Shown one piece after another: positions 7,706 through 17,067 of a stretch of 64,000 nucleotides of DNA (the stretch's first letter is position 1; each line of letters opens with the position of its first letter). The DNA is from Cytophagales bacterium (lineage in GTDB: Bacteria; Bacteroidota; Bacteroidia; Cytophagales; Spirosomataceae). The position numbers and the translations under genes are program-made. The stretch lies in the NCBI GenBank assembly GCA_013298025.1, contig JAAFJE010000009.1, positions 62,001 to 126,000 on the forward strand, written 5' to 3'. The notes below the pieces were generated by a model. The model searched no databases. It was given only the letters and a program-made list of their open reading frames with translations, and was not told the DNA's origin.

Positions 7706-10651
7706 CTAAACCAACGCTTCAAACAAAATTTCAACCACGTGTTTGGCTTTTCGACCTGTTCCATCGTGGATTTGGTGACGGCAACTGGTGCCAGAAGCCG
7801 CAATGATTACGTCGTCGCCTTGTTGGCGGATAGTGGGGAAAAGCACCAATTCGCCTACTTGGTTTGAAAGCTCGAAATGTTCTTTTTCATACCCAAAAGA
7901 ACCTGCCATTCCACAGCAACCACTCGGAATCAATTGCACTTCGTAATTGCTTGGCAACGAAAGTGTTTTTTTCGCAGGAACAAGGCTAGATAAGGCTTTT
8001 TGCTGGCAATGGCCGTGCAGTTTTACCAAACGTTTTTCTTGCGTAAATACTTTTTTATCAATGCGTTTGGCTTCGTTTTCTTTGGCTAAAAACTCTTCCA
8101 TCATCAAGGCATTCGAGGCCAATTGGCGAGCAGCTTCCAACAGATTTTCATCAACCAAATCGGGGTATTCATCCCTAAAGGTCAGAATGGCCGAAGGCTC
8201 TATGCCAACCAAAGGCGTTTGTGCTGTGATAAGGTCTTTGAGTAAACTAACGTTTTGTGTAGCCAACGCTTTAGCTTCATCTAGTAAACCTTTAGATAGC
8301 TGAGGTCTGCCCGATTCCACATGTTTTGGAATGATAACTTCGTAGCCTAATTTTTCTAATAATAATACCGCTTTTTTACCAATCTCAACATCGTTATAAT
8401 TGGTAAATTCATCGGCAAAAAGATACACTTTTTTACTCAGGCCACTTGGCTTAGGATGTTTTTTATACCAATGTAAAAACGTTTCTTTCGCCAGTAAAGG
8501 CATGGTACGGTCGGGGTGAAAACCAACCACACTGTTCGCAATTTTGCGTAGTGCTGGCGTATCGAAAACTAAATTATACGCCCAAGGCACATACGATGCT
8601 ACCTTTGATAATTTTGAAAAATTGGCAATCAAGCGGCTGCGGAGTGGCACGCCATTGTCTTTGTAATATTGGTGCAAAAACTCCATTTTTAGTTTTGCCA
8701 TATCCACATTAGAAGGACAATCAGATTTACAACCTTTACAAGCCAAGCACAAGTCCATCACTTCTTTGATTTCATTGTGATTGAAGCGGTTTTCTTGGGT
8801 TGAATTGGTGAGAAATTCTCTCAAAATATTAGCCCTTGCCCGTGTGGTTTCTTTTTCGTTGCGTGTAGCCATGTACGAAGGACACATCGTGCCGCCCGAT
8901 AAATGCGTTTTACGACAATCGCCAGAGCCATTGCATTGCTCGGCGTGTTGTAAAATATCTTGGTCGTAAAAACGGAAAGTTGTTTTGAAAGCTGGCGTGG
9001 TTTGCCCCGGCGTATAACGCAAAAACGTATTCATCGGAGGCGTATCGACAATCTTATTAGGATTGAAAATATTTTGAGGGTCCCAGGCTTTTTTGATTTC
9101 TTTCATCAACAAATAGTTGTGTTCGCCCACCATTTGTCTGATAAACTCCCCACGCAAACGCCCGTCGCCATGCTCGCCCGAAAGCGAGCCATTGTATTTT
9201 TTGACCAACGTAGCAATCGCCTCGGCAATCAGTCGAAACTGTTGGTTGCCTTCTACCGTTTTGAGGTTGATGATAGGACGCAGGTGCAATTCGCCTGAGC
9301 CAGCGTGTGCATAATGCACACAGTACATATCATTAGCTTTGAGAATTTCGTTAAATTCTCGGATAAATTCAGGTAAATCGTTGACATCTACGGCCGTATC
9401 TTCAATCACGGCGACAGCTTTTTCATCGCCGGGCAAATTAGACAGCAAACCCAAGCCTGCTTTTCGTAAATCCCACACTTTTTTGGTATCAGCCCCATAT
9501 ACCACAGGGAAATGAAAGCCAAGCCCTGCGGCCCGCATTTCGGCTTCCATCGCTGCCGCCTGTGCCTCAATGTCGCTGATAGCCTCGCTACGCAGTTCAA
9601 CCACTAAAATAGCTCCGGGGTCGCCCTGTACAAAGAAGCGGTTTTGGCGATGCTCAGGGTTTGCCTTGGTACATTCGAGGATATAATGGTCGATGAGTTC
9701 TGAGGCCGAAGGTTTGTATTTAATAGCAATCAAATTGGCACGCAAAGCCTCGTCAACCGAATTGAAATGCGCACATACCAAGCCAATTTCTTTAGGAGGC
9801 AGGTCGTTTACGTGTAATTTTATTTCTGTAATAAAACAAAGCGTCCCCTCCGAGCCAGCAATGAGCTCGCACATATTGAAAGGCTTGCCAGTGTTGGTAT
9901 AAGGTGCACATCCCAACAGCATATCTAAAGCATAGCCCGTATTACGACGCTCGATGCTAGGCTTAGGAAACTCTTTCCGAATCTCTTCTTGGTTGGCGGG
10001 GTTGCTTAGGATTTCGTTGGTTTTGAGAAAAATTTTCTCTAAAAGCGTAGCCGAGCCATTTTTCTGGGCGGCAGTTTGTACAATACCCTGAAAAGTAGCT
10101 ACATCGGTAGCCTTAAAAACGGTTTCTGAGCCATCGGCCAAAATAGCTTTTACCTCTAAAAGGTGGTCACGAGTAGAGCCATAAACCATTGAGTTTGAGC
10201 CACAAGAGTTATTTCCTACCATACCACCAATCATGGCACGGTTGGCCGTAGAAGTTTCTGGACCAAAGAAAAGTCCATGCTTTTTCAACTCCATGTTGAG
10301 TACATCACGCACCACACCCGGTTGTACACGCACCCAATGCTCCTCTTTATTGATTTCTAAAATTTGGGTAAAATGCTTCGATACATCTACGACAATCCCA
10401 TTTCCAACGACTTGTCCAGCCAAGGAAGTTCCTGCTGTACGAGGAATGATAGACGTACCATGATGGCTTGCAAAAGCGATTAGCTTATGAATATCCTCAA
10501 TCGTTTTAGGAATAGCAACAGCCGTGGGCATTTCACGATAAGCCGAGGCATCGGTCGCATACAAAGTACGCATGACAGTATCATGAAAAAACTCTCCTTC
10601 GAGCGTTTGACCTAATTGTTGGAGGAGCGATGGGTTTATTGTTGAACTCAT
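7706..10651 (-). CDS. FAD-linked oxidase with Fe-S and CCG domains (D-lactate/2-hydroxyacid dehydrogenase type)
   Basis: A 981-residue fused enzyme. The N-terminal FAD-binding domain (about 40-270) has RTAGTSLAGQ near 71-80 and the MIGGMVGNNSCGSNS block near 140-154. The FAD-oxidase C-domain runs to about 540 and contains HAGSGELHLRP and SGEHGDGR. Two ferredoxin-like clusters follow: cysteines near 573, 579 and 590, and CLACKGCKSDCP near 635-645. The last third is a glycolate-oxidase/heterodisulfide-reductase-like CCG region with GHCQQK and SGCCGMAGSFGYE. Such fusions oxidise D-lactate or related 2-hydroxyacids and pass electrons to the quinone pool. The exact substrate cannot be read from sequence. 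It is a single gene with a Bacteroidota-type promoter box upstream. Confidence 0.9.
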   Translation of the reverse strand: MSSTINPSLLQQLGQTLEGEFFHDTVMRTLYATDASAYREMPTAVAIPKTIEDIHKLIAFASHHGTSIIPRTAGTSLAGQVVGNGIVVDVSKHFTQILEINKEEHWVRVQPGVVRDVLNMELKKHGLFFGPETSTANRAMIGGMVGNNSCGSNSMVYGSTRDHLLEVKAILADGSETVFKATDVATFQGIVQTAAQKNGSATLLEKIFLKTNEILSNPANQEEIRKEFPKPSIERRNTGYALDMLLGCAPYTNTGKPFNMCELIAGSEGTLCFITEIKLHVNDLPPKEIGLVCAHFNSVDEALRANLIAIKYKPSASELIDHYILECTKANPEHRQNRFFVQGDPGAILVVELRSEAISDIEAQAAAMEAEMRAAGLGFHFPVVYGADTKKVWDLRKAGLGLLSNLPGDEKAVAVIEDTAVDVNDLPEFIREFNEILKANDMYCVHYAHAGSGELHLRPIINLKTVEGNQQFRLIAEAIATLVKKYNGSLSGEHGDGRLRGEFIRQMVGEHNYLLMKEIKKAWDPQNIFNPNKIVDTPPMNTFLRYTPGQTTPAFKTTFRFYDQDILQHAEQCNGSGDCRKTHLSGGTMCPSYMATRNEKETTRARANILREFLTNSTQENRFNHNEIKEVMDLCLACKGCKSDCPSNVDMAKLKMEFLHQYYKDNGVPLRSRLIANFSKLSKVASYVPWAYNLVFDTPALRKIANSVVGFHPDRTMPLLAKETFLHWYKKHPKPSGLSKKVYLFADEFTNYNDVEIGKKAVLLLEKLGYEVIIPKHVESGRPQLSKGLLDEAKALATQNVSLLKDLITAQTPLVGIEPSAILTFRDEYPDLVDENLLEAARQLASNALMMEEFLAKENEAKRIDKKVFTQEKRLVKLHGHCQQKALSSLVPAKKTLSLPSNYEVQLIPSGCCGMAGSFGYEKEHFELSNQVGELVLFPTIRQQGDDVIIAASGTSCRHQIHDGTGRKAKHVVEILFEALV

Positions 10652-10740
10652 TGAATTTGGCTAACGAAAATAAAATGGGTAACACTGATAACAACACCAA
10701 GCAATTTTAGTCGCCTAGTGCTTGTAACGACGAATCGCCG

Positions 10741-10748
10741 CAAAGATA
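10741..10748 (-). promoter_or_regulatory. Probable -7 box for the FAD-linked oxidase gene
   Basis: Read on the minus strand the bases are TATCTTTG followed by C, a close match to the Bacteroidota -7 element. The box lies 90 bases before the start codon. No clear -33 TTG is present at the expected spacing. Confidence 0.45.
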
Positions 10749-11645
10749 CAAATTTAACTTTTATGTAGGTGAAAATCCTTGCGTAGGGCTGTAGAATACG
10801 GGCTTGATTTTGCGTATATTGATATAGCGTTAAATTTATGCTATTGCTCAAGAGCTTACTGAAATGATAGCCATTTATTACAGCCTAATGTTGCACATTA
10901 TTGGAAGAATAAAAAGAAAAAATCAGGCATGAAAGCATTACAAATTCGCAGAAATAAGCTTACCGCATAAGTTTATTTTGCAAAAGTTTGCAAATGTAAT
11001 ATTGTGTTTAATTGACACTTTTATAAAATACTGTGTAAATAAGGCTCAAATAAGCATAAAAAGAGGGTATAAAATCTTCAATAATATTAAAACAAAAAAG
11101 GCATCCGAGAAGGGTAATATGAAGAGAAAATGAAATTGTATTATTTTTATGAAGAACGTTTGAATTTTGTACAAAAGAGAGTTTTCGGTATTAATAAATG
11201 AATTTTTATAAGGGAATAAATAATTTTTTTTCATGTTTTTTAATATAAGAAAAGTACAATAAATATCAGGTTGTTATAAAGGTTTAAATTTAACTTTTTT
11301 TAACAAAAACCTTATACAAGCAATGTTTTACAAAGTTTTGCAAAAGTGTACTATACTGTTCTATGATGTTAGGGAGTATAGATTAAGTGCAATTTTGCAG
11401 AAAAAAGCAGTTAAAATGAAATAAAATTTTTTCAAAAAAAAATTGAATTATAAAAACTTTCTCGCCTATTTTGCTGAACAAATTCGCAACATATTCATAC
11501 TTTTTGCGGTGAAAGTGCCATTGGTCAATCACTAATTACAGTAAAAAATGGCATTAACCACTGTATCAGCAAAGGATGAACGAGTAAGCGAAAAGTTGTA
11601 TTTCTTAAAATTCATTAACCATTTTTCCCAATCTTAAAATTACCT
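10749..11645. other. AT-rich intergenic region upstream of the PUL
   Basis: About 900 bases without a convincing gene. Short open frames here have low-complexity AT-driven compositions and no family signature. The region must hold the susC promoter and a long leader. Near-matches to the -7 element occur (TATTTTG near 11467, TACTTTTTG near 11500), but none is exact. No sigma/anti-sigma pair or hybrid two-component sensor is encoded beside the PUL. Confidence 0.5.
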
Positions 11646-14600
11646 ATGAAAAATCATTTTTACCGATGGTTTGGTCGCCCAACGCGACAAGGTGCAGTAT
11701 CGAAGGGACTTTTAAAGTTCGCTGCGATAGCTGTAGCAATGCTTGTGTCTGTAGGGGTGTACGCTCAAGACAAAACTGTTTCTGGAAAGGTTACTGATAG
11801 TGCAGATGGCTCTGGCTTGCCAGGTGTATCAGTTTCAGTAAAAGGAACAAACAAGGGTACTCAGACAGATGCAAATGGTTTGTATAAACTAAGTGTTTCT
11901 CCTAATGCAACATTAGTTTTTTCATTTGTGGGGTATGCAAAACAAGAAATTTCTGTAGGCAATCGTTCTCAAGTGAACGTAGCCCTCGTTTCTGAAACAA
12001 AGGCTTTGGAAGAAGTTGTAGTGGTAGGTTACGGTACGCAGAAAGTGAAAGATGCAACGGGTGCGGTTTCGTCAATTTCTCCTAAAGACTTCAACAAAGG
12101 GGTAATCAACTCGCCAGAACAATTGTTGCAAGGTCGTGTAGCAGGTGTTCAGATGACTCCAAACTCAGGTGATCCTGGTTCTGGTATCAGCATCAACATT
12201 CGTGGTACAGCCTCTTTGCGTGGTGACAATGGTCCATTATTTGTAATTGATGGTGTACCTTTGGACAATACAGATATGGCTAACAACCAATCTGGTGATG
12301 CAGGTGTTGGTCAAGTGGCTTCAAGAAACCCATTGAACTTTATGAACCCAGCCGACATTGAGAACATCTCTATTTTGAAAGATGCTTCTGCTGCTGCTAT
12401 TTATGGAGCTAGAGGTGCAAACGGGGTAGTATTGATTACGACCAAAAAAGGAAAATCAGGTGCAGGTATTTTCAACTTCTCTGCCAACTTTTCTGTGGCA
12501 AGTATTGCTAAAAAATATGATTTGTTGACTCCAAGCGAATTTCTTGCTCAAATGCAAAGAGCTGGTCAAGATGTAAACTCTAGCTTAGTAAATGGAAAAT
12601 CTAGTACTGATTGGCAAGACCAAGTATTCCGTACAGCGGTGACACAAAACTACAACATGAGCTATGGTGGTGGTACTGATAAAACAAGCTACTATTTCTC
12701 GTTGGGGTATCAAGACCAACAAGGTATTGTAAAAACAACGGCTCAAGATAAGCTTCAGGCTCGTATCAATGCTACACACAAATTATTTGACGATAAAGTA
12801 ACGATTGGTGTTGCCATGACAGTTGCTAAAATCAATGACGTGTATGCTGCTACAGGGGGTAACGTAGGTTATGAAGGTAACTTGCTCGGTCGTGTTATCA
12901 ACACCAACCCTACATTCCCAGTGTATGATGCAACAGGAGCTTACTTTACAACCGGTAGTTTGGCATTCCGTAACCCTGTGTCTTTGATTAATAACTATCA
13001 CCAGTATGGTCCAACAACAAGAGCGTTGGTGAACGTGTTTGGTAGCTGGGAAATCATCAAAGGCTTGACTTACAAATTGAGTTTAGCACAAGATAATGGC
13101 TCAAGTACGTTGAACACTTACCTTGACCCTAACACGCCAGGTTTCCAAAACAGTATTCCAAACAACGCAGGTAGAGCTATTATTGGTAACAAACTAAGAA
13201 CAACCTCTACTATTGAACACACGTTGAACTATAAGAAAACGATTGGTAAAAGCGAAGTTGATGCGATTGCAGGTTTCTCTTACCAAAAGTTTGAAAACTC
13301 AGGAAGCAACGTACAAGCTAACTATTTTGTAGTACCTTCTGGTTTTGATTTGGTAAATAACCTTGGTTATGTGGATAATACTGGTACAAACAAACCTTAC
13401 ACAGCCTCTTCATTTGCTAACAAAACAGAATTACAATCGTACTTCACACGTGTTGCTTACAACTATGCTGGAAAATACTATTTGACAGGTACACTTCGTG
13501 TGGATGGTTCTTCTAAATTTGGTGCAAACAACAAATATGGTTATTTCCCTGCTGTAAATGGTGCTTGGAGATTAACAGAAGAAGAGTTCTTGAAAGGTTC
13601 ATTCTTATCTGACTTGAAATTGAGAGCTGGTTATGGTGTTACTGGTAACTCTGAAGGCTTCCCTGCTAACCAATCTATCACAACATTCATTCCTAACCCT
13701 AGCAGTGGCGGTATTGCAAAAGAAAACATTGCTAACCCTGATTTGAAATGGGAAAGTATGACTTCTTACGGTGTAGGTATCGACTTCGGTTTGATGAAAG
13801 GAAGATTGTCGGGTACTGTTGATTACTTCAACAAAACTACCAATAACCTACTTTTTGCACTTTCTGCTGCGATGCCAGAAGTTGCTACCACAAAATGGTC
13901 TAACCTTGATGCAAGTGTAGTAAACCAAGGTGTTGAAGTTACATTAAACTATGATGTTTTGGCTGGTAAAAAACTTTCTTGGAACATTAGTGCCAACGCT
14001 ACTGTATTGAACAACAAACTTGAAAAATTGAACAATACTGTAATGACTGGTTCTGTATTCGGACAAGGTTTGACTGGTGCTTATGTGCAACCATTGAAAG
14101 CAGGATACGCTTTGTACTCTTTCTTTGTTCCTGAATTTCAAGGTTTTGACGCAAGTGGCAACAACATATTCAAATTGGATCCAAAAGATAATAAGACACC
14201 TTTGCAAGTTTATGCAGGTAGTCCAATTCCTACGTTTACTTGGGGTCTAAACAATACCCTTGCTTATGGTCCTTGGAATATGACTGTATTCATCAATGGT
14301 CAAAGTGGTGGTTATATCTTCAATAACACTGCACTTGCTTTGGGTGGAGCTCCTGCTCTTAAACAAGGTAATAACATTGATAGAAGATGGCTTGATACTA
14401 AAGAATCATTCAGCAATGGTCTAGCAGCATCTACTCGTTTTGTTGAGAAGTCTGATTTTATCCGTGTATCAAACGTTACTATCAGCCGTAACATTCCTTT
14501 AGATAGCAAATATATCAAAGGTTTATCTGTTTCATTGTCAGGTCAAAACCTTCTTCTAATTTCTGACTACAAAGGATTAGACCCTGAAGTTACTAACCCA

Positions 14601-14696
14601 TCTGCTGCTATCAATGGTGTGACTTCTCGTGGTATTGACTATGTTTCATATCCAAAAGCAAGAACATTTACAATCGGTGTAAATGCTAACTTCTAA
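11646..14696 (+). CDS. susC: SusC/RagA-family TonB-linked outer-membrane transporter
   Basis: The 1016-residue protein is the barrel of a SusCD nutrient importer. A basic N-terminus and hydrophobic segment (about 21-41) end at VYAQ as a signal peptide. A carboxypeptidase-regulatory-like domain follows (about 44-115, VSGKVTDS to FVGYAKQE), then the TonB-contact region EEVVVVGYGTQ and the plug (LLQGRVAGVQ, NIRGTASL, FVIDGVPLDN, ILKDASAAAIYGARGANGV). The rest is a beta barrel ending in an aromatic-terminated strand (VNANF). It forms a pair with the SusD gene 55 bases downstream and opens the PUL. Glycan specificity is inferred only from the linked GH97 gene. Confidence 0.96.
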   Translation: MKNHFYRWFGRPTRQGAVSKGLLKFAAIAVAMLVSVGVYAQDKTVSGKVTDSADGSGLPGVSVSVKGTNKGTQTDANGLYKLSVSPNATLVFSFVGYAKQEISVGNRSQVNVALVSETKALEEVVVVGYGTQKVKDATGAVSSISPKDFNKGVINSPEQLLQGRVAGVQMTPNSGDPGSGISINIRGTASLRGDNGPLFVIDGVPLDNTDMANNQSGDAGVGQVASRNPLNFMNPADIENISILKDASAAAIYGARGANGVVLITTKKGKSGAGIFNFSANFSVASIAKKYDLLTPSEFLAQMQRAGQDVNSSLVNGKSSTDWQDQVFRTAVTQNYNMSYGGGTDKTSYYFSLGYQDQQGIVKTTAQDKLQARINATHKLFDDKVTIGVAMTVAKINDVYAATGGNVGYEGNLLGRVINTNPTFPVYDATGAYFTTGSLAFRNPVSLINNYHQYGPTTRALVNVFGSWEIIKGLTYKLSLAQDNGSSTLNTYLDPNTPGFQNSIPNNAGRAIIGNKLRTTSTIEHTLNYKKTIGKSEVDAIAGFSYQKFENSGSNVQANYFVVPSGFDLVNNLGYVDNTGTNKPYTASSFANKTELQSYFTRVAYNYAGKYYLTGTLRVDGSSKFGANNKYGYFPAVNGAWRLTEEEFLKGSFLSDLKLRAGYGVTGNSEGFPANQSITTFIPNPSSGGIAKENIANPDLKWESMTSYGVGIDFGLMKGRLSGTVDYFNKTTNNLLFALSAAMPEVATTKWSNLDASVVNQGVEVTLNYDVLAGKKLSWNISANATVLNNKLEKLNNTVMTGSVFGQGLTGAYVQPLKAGYALYSFFVPEFQGFDASGNNIFKLDPKDNKTPLQVYAGSPIPTFTWGLNNTLAYGPWNMTVFINGQSGGYIFNNTALALGGAPALKQGNNIDRRWLDTKESFSNGLAASTRFVEKSDFIRVSNVTISRNIPLDSKYIKGLSVSLSGQNLLLISDYKGLDPEVTNPSAAINGVTSRGIDYVSYPKARTFTIGVNANF

Positions 14697-14751
14697 TTAT
14701 TTAGTGTAAATCTAATTAATAGTAGTTTTTAATTATTAATTCAATTGAACA

Positions 14752-16293
14752 ATGAAAAATATAACATTCAATCAATATATAAAGAGAGCTTTGCTACTAG
14801 GTGTTCTTGGTATCGGAACTTTTAGTTGCTCAGATCTTAAAGACGAAGCAATAGATAAAATTACGGATGGCTCTAGTATTGCTCCTGAGCAGTTGCTTGC
14901 TTCGGCTTATCAGCAAATGTATGTTTACCCAACTAACCGTGATGCTTTTGCATTGAACGAACACTCTACCGACGAGCTACAAGGTCCTACTCGTGGTACA
15001 GACTGGGATGACAACGGTGCTTGGAGACAAATCCACGAGCATACTTGGGGTGCAACTCACGACCACGTGGTATGGTCTTGGGATGACTTCAACAAAGGTC
15101 ATGCCTTGGCAAACGAAGTATTGAACAATCCAAAATCAAGTACATCTGTAAAAGCACAAGCTTCTTTTGTAAGAGCGTTCTTTATGTACCAAATCATGGA
15201 TTTGTTTGGTAAAGTACCATTCAAAGAAAACGGTAGTCTTTCTGTACTTACTAGATCACAGGCTTTTGATAAGATTGTAGCTGACTTAGAAGCAGCTCTT
15301 CCAAACTTAGCTGATGCCCCTAGTACTCCTTCGCAAGCCATGGTTGCTACTAAAGAAGCAGCTAGAGCTTTGTTGGCTAAATTGTACTTGAACAAAGGTG
15401 TTTATCAGGCTGCTGCTTTGGCTGGCCCTTATACTTTTGCAGCAGCCGATATGGATAAAGTTATTTCTTATTGTGATGCCATTATCAACGGAGGTAAATT
15501 CGCTCTTTCAAGCAAATACTTTGATAACTTTGCTCCAAACAACCACCTTTTGTCTAAAGAATTAGTGTTCAACTTCCCTTATACAGCAGGAACGAACCCT
15601 AACCCTTCGCATGACAACTATGCTGGTAATCAGCGTTTGGTATATCCAGGTCTTCACTATAACCAAAACCCTTCTGGTTGGAACGGATTTACTACTTTGG
15701 CTGACTTCTATGACAGCTTTGAATCGGGAGATGCTCGTTTAGGTGGACAAATTATTGATAAGACAAGATCTGGTATTACAAACGGTTTCTTGATTGGTCA
15801 ACAATATGATGCGGCTGGTAAAGCTCTTACTGACCGTCAAGGTAACCCTCTTGTTTATACTAAAAACTGTCCTTTGAATGGTGCTAATGAGGTACAAGGT
15901 ATTCGTATTCTTAAAATGCAACCTGACTTCGTTAATCCACTTAATGGTGATAACGACTTTGGTTTTATCCGTTATGCAGATGTTTTATTGATGAAAGCTG
16001 AAGCTTTGTTGCGTAAAGGTAGTGCAGCATCAGGTTTAGCTCTAGTAAATCAAGTAAGAGCGGCTCGTGGTTTGCAAGCTGCTGCTAGTTTGACAGAGGC
16101 AAGTTTGTTGGCTGAAAGAGGTCATGAATTGTATTTTGAAGGATGGAGAAGAAATGACCTTATCCGTTTCAATAAATTCAACGATCCTGTAATCAACAGA
16201 ACTACGGCTACTGCTGCTACAAGACGCTTGTTCCCAATTCCGCAAAAAGAAATTGAAGTAAACCCATTGTTGACACAAAACGACGGCTATTAA
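14752..16293 (+). CDS. susD: SusD/RagB-family glycan-binding outer-membrane lipoprotein
   Basis: A 513-residue lipoprotein with a signal peptide ending in the lipobox GTFSC (Cys26). SusD proteins form a hinged lid over SusC and bind glycan at the cell surface. The sequence shows the family's helical repeat architecture, including KGHALANEVLNN, the AKLYLNKGVY segment and the conserved C-terminal blocks RYADVLLMKAEALLR, GHELYFEGWRRNDLIRF and LFPIPQKEIEVNP. Length is typical. It follows susC directly and is followed by a strong terminator, so susCD may be expressed at higher level than the genes downstream. Confidence 0.96.
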   Translation: MKNITFNQYIKRALLLGVLGIGTFSCSDLKDEAIDKITDGSSIAPEQLLASAYQQMYVYPTNRDAFALNEHSTDELQGPTRGTDWDDNGAWRQIHEHTWGATHDHVVWSWDDFNKGHALANEVLNNPKSSTSVKAQASFVRAFFMYQIMDLFGKVPFKENGSLSVLTRSQAFDKIVADLEAALPNLADAPSTPSQAMVATKEAARALLAKLYLNKGVYQAAALAGPYTFAAADMDKVISYCDAIINGGKFALSSKYFDNFAPNNHLLSKELVFNFPYTAGTNPNPSHDNYAGNQRLVYPGLHYNQNPSGWNGFTTLADFYDSFESGDARLGGQIIDKTRSGITNGFLIGQQYDAAGKALTDRQGNPLVYTKNCPLNGANEVQGIRILKMQPDFVNPLNGDNDFGFIRYADVLLMKAEALLRKGSAASGLALVNQVRAARGLQAAASLTEASLLAERGHELYFEGWRRNDLIRFNKFNDPVINRTTATAATRRLFPIPQKEIEVNPLLTQNDGY

Positions 16294-16323
16294 TTCAATT
16301 TTTAATTAGGATTTAATAAAAGA

Positions 16324-16361
16324 ACCTCCTCGTTCACTTCTGAACAAGGAGGTCTTTTTTT
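16324..16361 (+). terminator. Terminator after susD
   Basis: A 13-bp stem with one mismatch (16324-16336 and 16341-16353, loop CTTC) is followed by C and eight T residues (through 16361). It separates susCD from the small lipoprotein and GH97 genes and could allow partial read-through. Confidence 0.88.
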
Positions 16362-16412
16362 AGAAATAATAAAGTAATGAATGTTTTTAATCCATACACA
16401 TCTTTACAAACA

Positions 16413-16943
16413 ATGAAATATCCGTTAATTTTCTTTTTTTTATTACTTACGCTTGGAGGTTGCAAAAAATCGGTTGATGTAGAAGCGGTATATGCCCAAA
16501 TGAAAAATGGTCAAACCAAGTGTCTTGTAATGCTTGATAATGAGCCTTTTTACCAGACAGATGCTGTTTTTAAAGGTAATGCCACTGCAAGAGATAATTT
16601 TTTTGCCATGAATTTTTTTAATCAATATGGTGGAAATTATATTTTTATGTTTCAAGAAAAAGGCTGGTACACAATGACCTCTCTCAAAGGTGGAGGAGAT
16701 GCCTCCTTTTCTAATTTTATGTTTGGGAAAGTTCTCGACCCTAAAAAAAATAAGGGTGCAGGTTATCTGATGATGAAAGGAAAAATAGAACCCTTAGTTA
16801 TATCAAAGGCAAAAATTGTTTTTAAAATTACAGGAATTGCCAAACGCTATCCCAAAGTTCACGAAGAAGACCCTTCTTATGATTTGGAAGCCTTTATTAT
16901 TGCTAAAAATATTCCTTTTACTGAGTTTGTAATTCCCAAATAA
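16413..16943 (+). CDS. Small lipoprotein of unknown function in the PUL
   Basis: I do not recognise a family. From the ATG at 16413 the product is 176 residues. A start 12 codons earlier at 16377 is possible but gives a poor signal peptide. The N-terminus is a clear lipoprotein signal (hydrophobic core FFFLLLTLGGC, then KKS). The remainder is predicted to be mostly beta, with a glycine-rich segment TSLKGGGDASFSNFMFGK. It lies between susD and the GH97 gene on the same strand, so it may be a surface glycan-binding or accessory protein; this is inference from position alone. Confidence 0.7.
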   Translation: MKYPLIFFFLLLTLGGCKKSVDVEAVYAQMKNGQTKCLVMLDNEPFYQTDAVFKGNATARDNFFAMNFFNQYGGNYIFMFQEKGWYTMTSLKGGGDASFSNFMFGKVLDPKKNKGAGYLMMKGKIEPLVISKAKIVFKITGIAKRYPKVHEEDPSYDLEAFIIAKNIPFTEFVIPK

Positions 16944-17067
16944 ACCTAATTACCCAAATGTATGACTAACTCTTACCGTTAGCTGCTAACTTCTTTTTTA
17001 TCGTTAGGTTTTTCTACAACTATTTACCATCTTAGCATTAACCATTTTTATAAAATCAATTCCTCTG

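Noticed and set aside
11046-11234. Short minus-strand open frame in the region before susC
   Set aside because: Composition is AT-driven (Phe, Leu, Ile, Lys, Tyr), with no family signature and no neighbour support.
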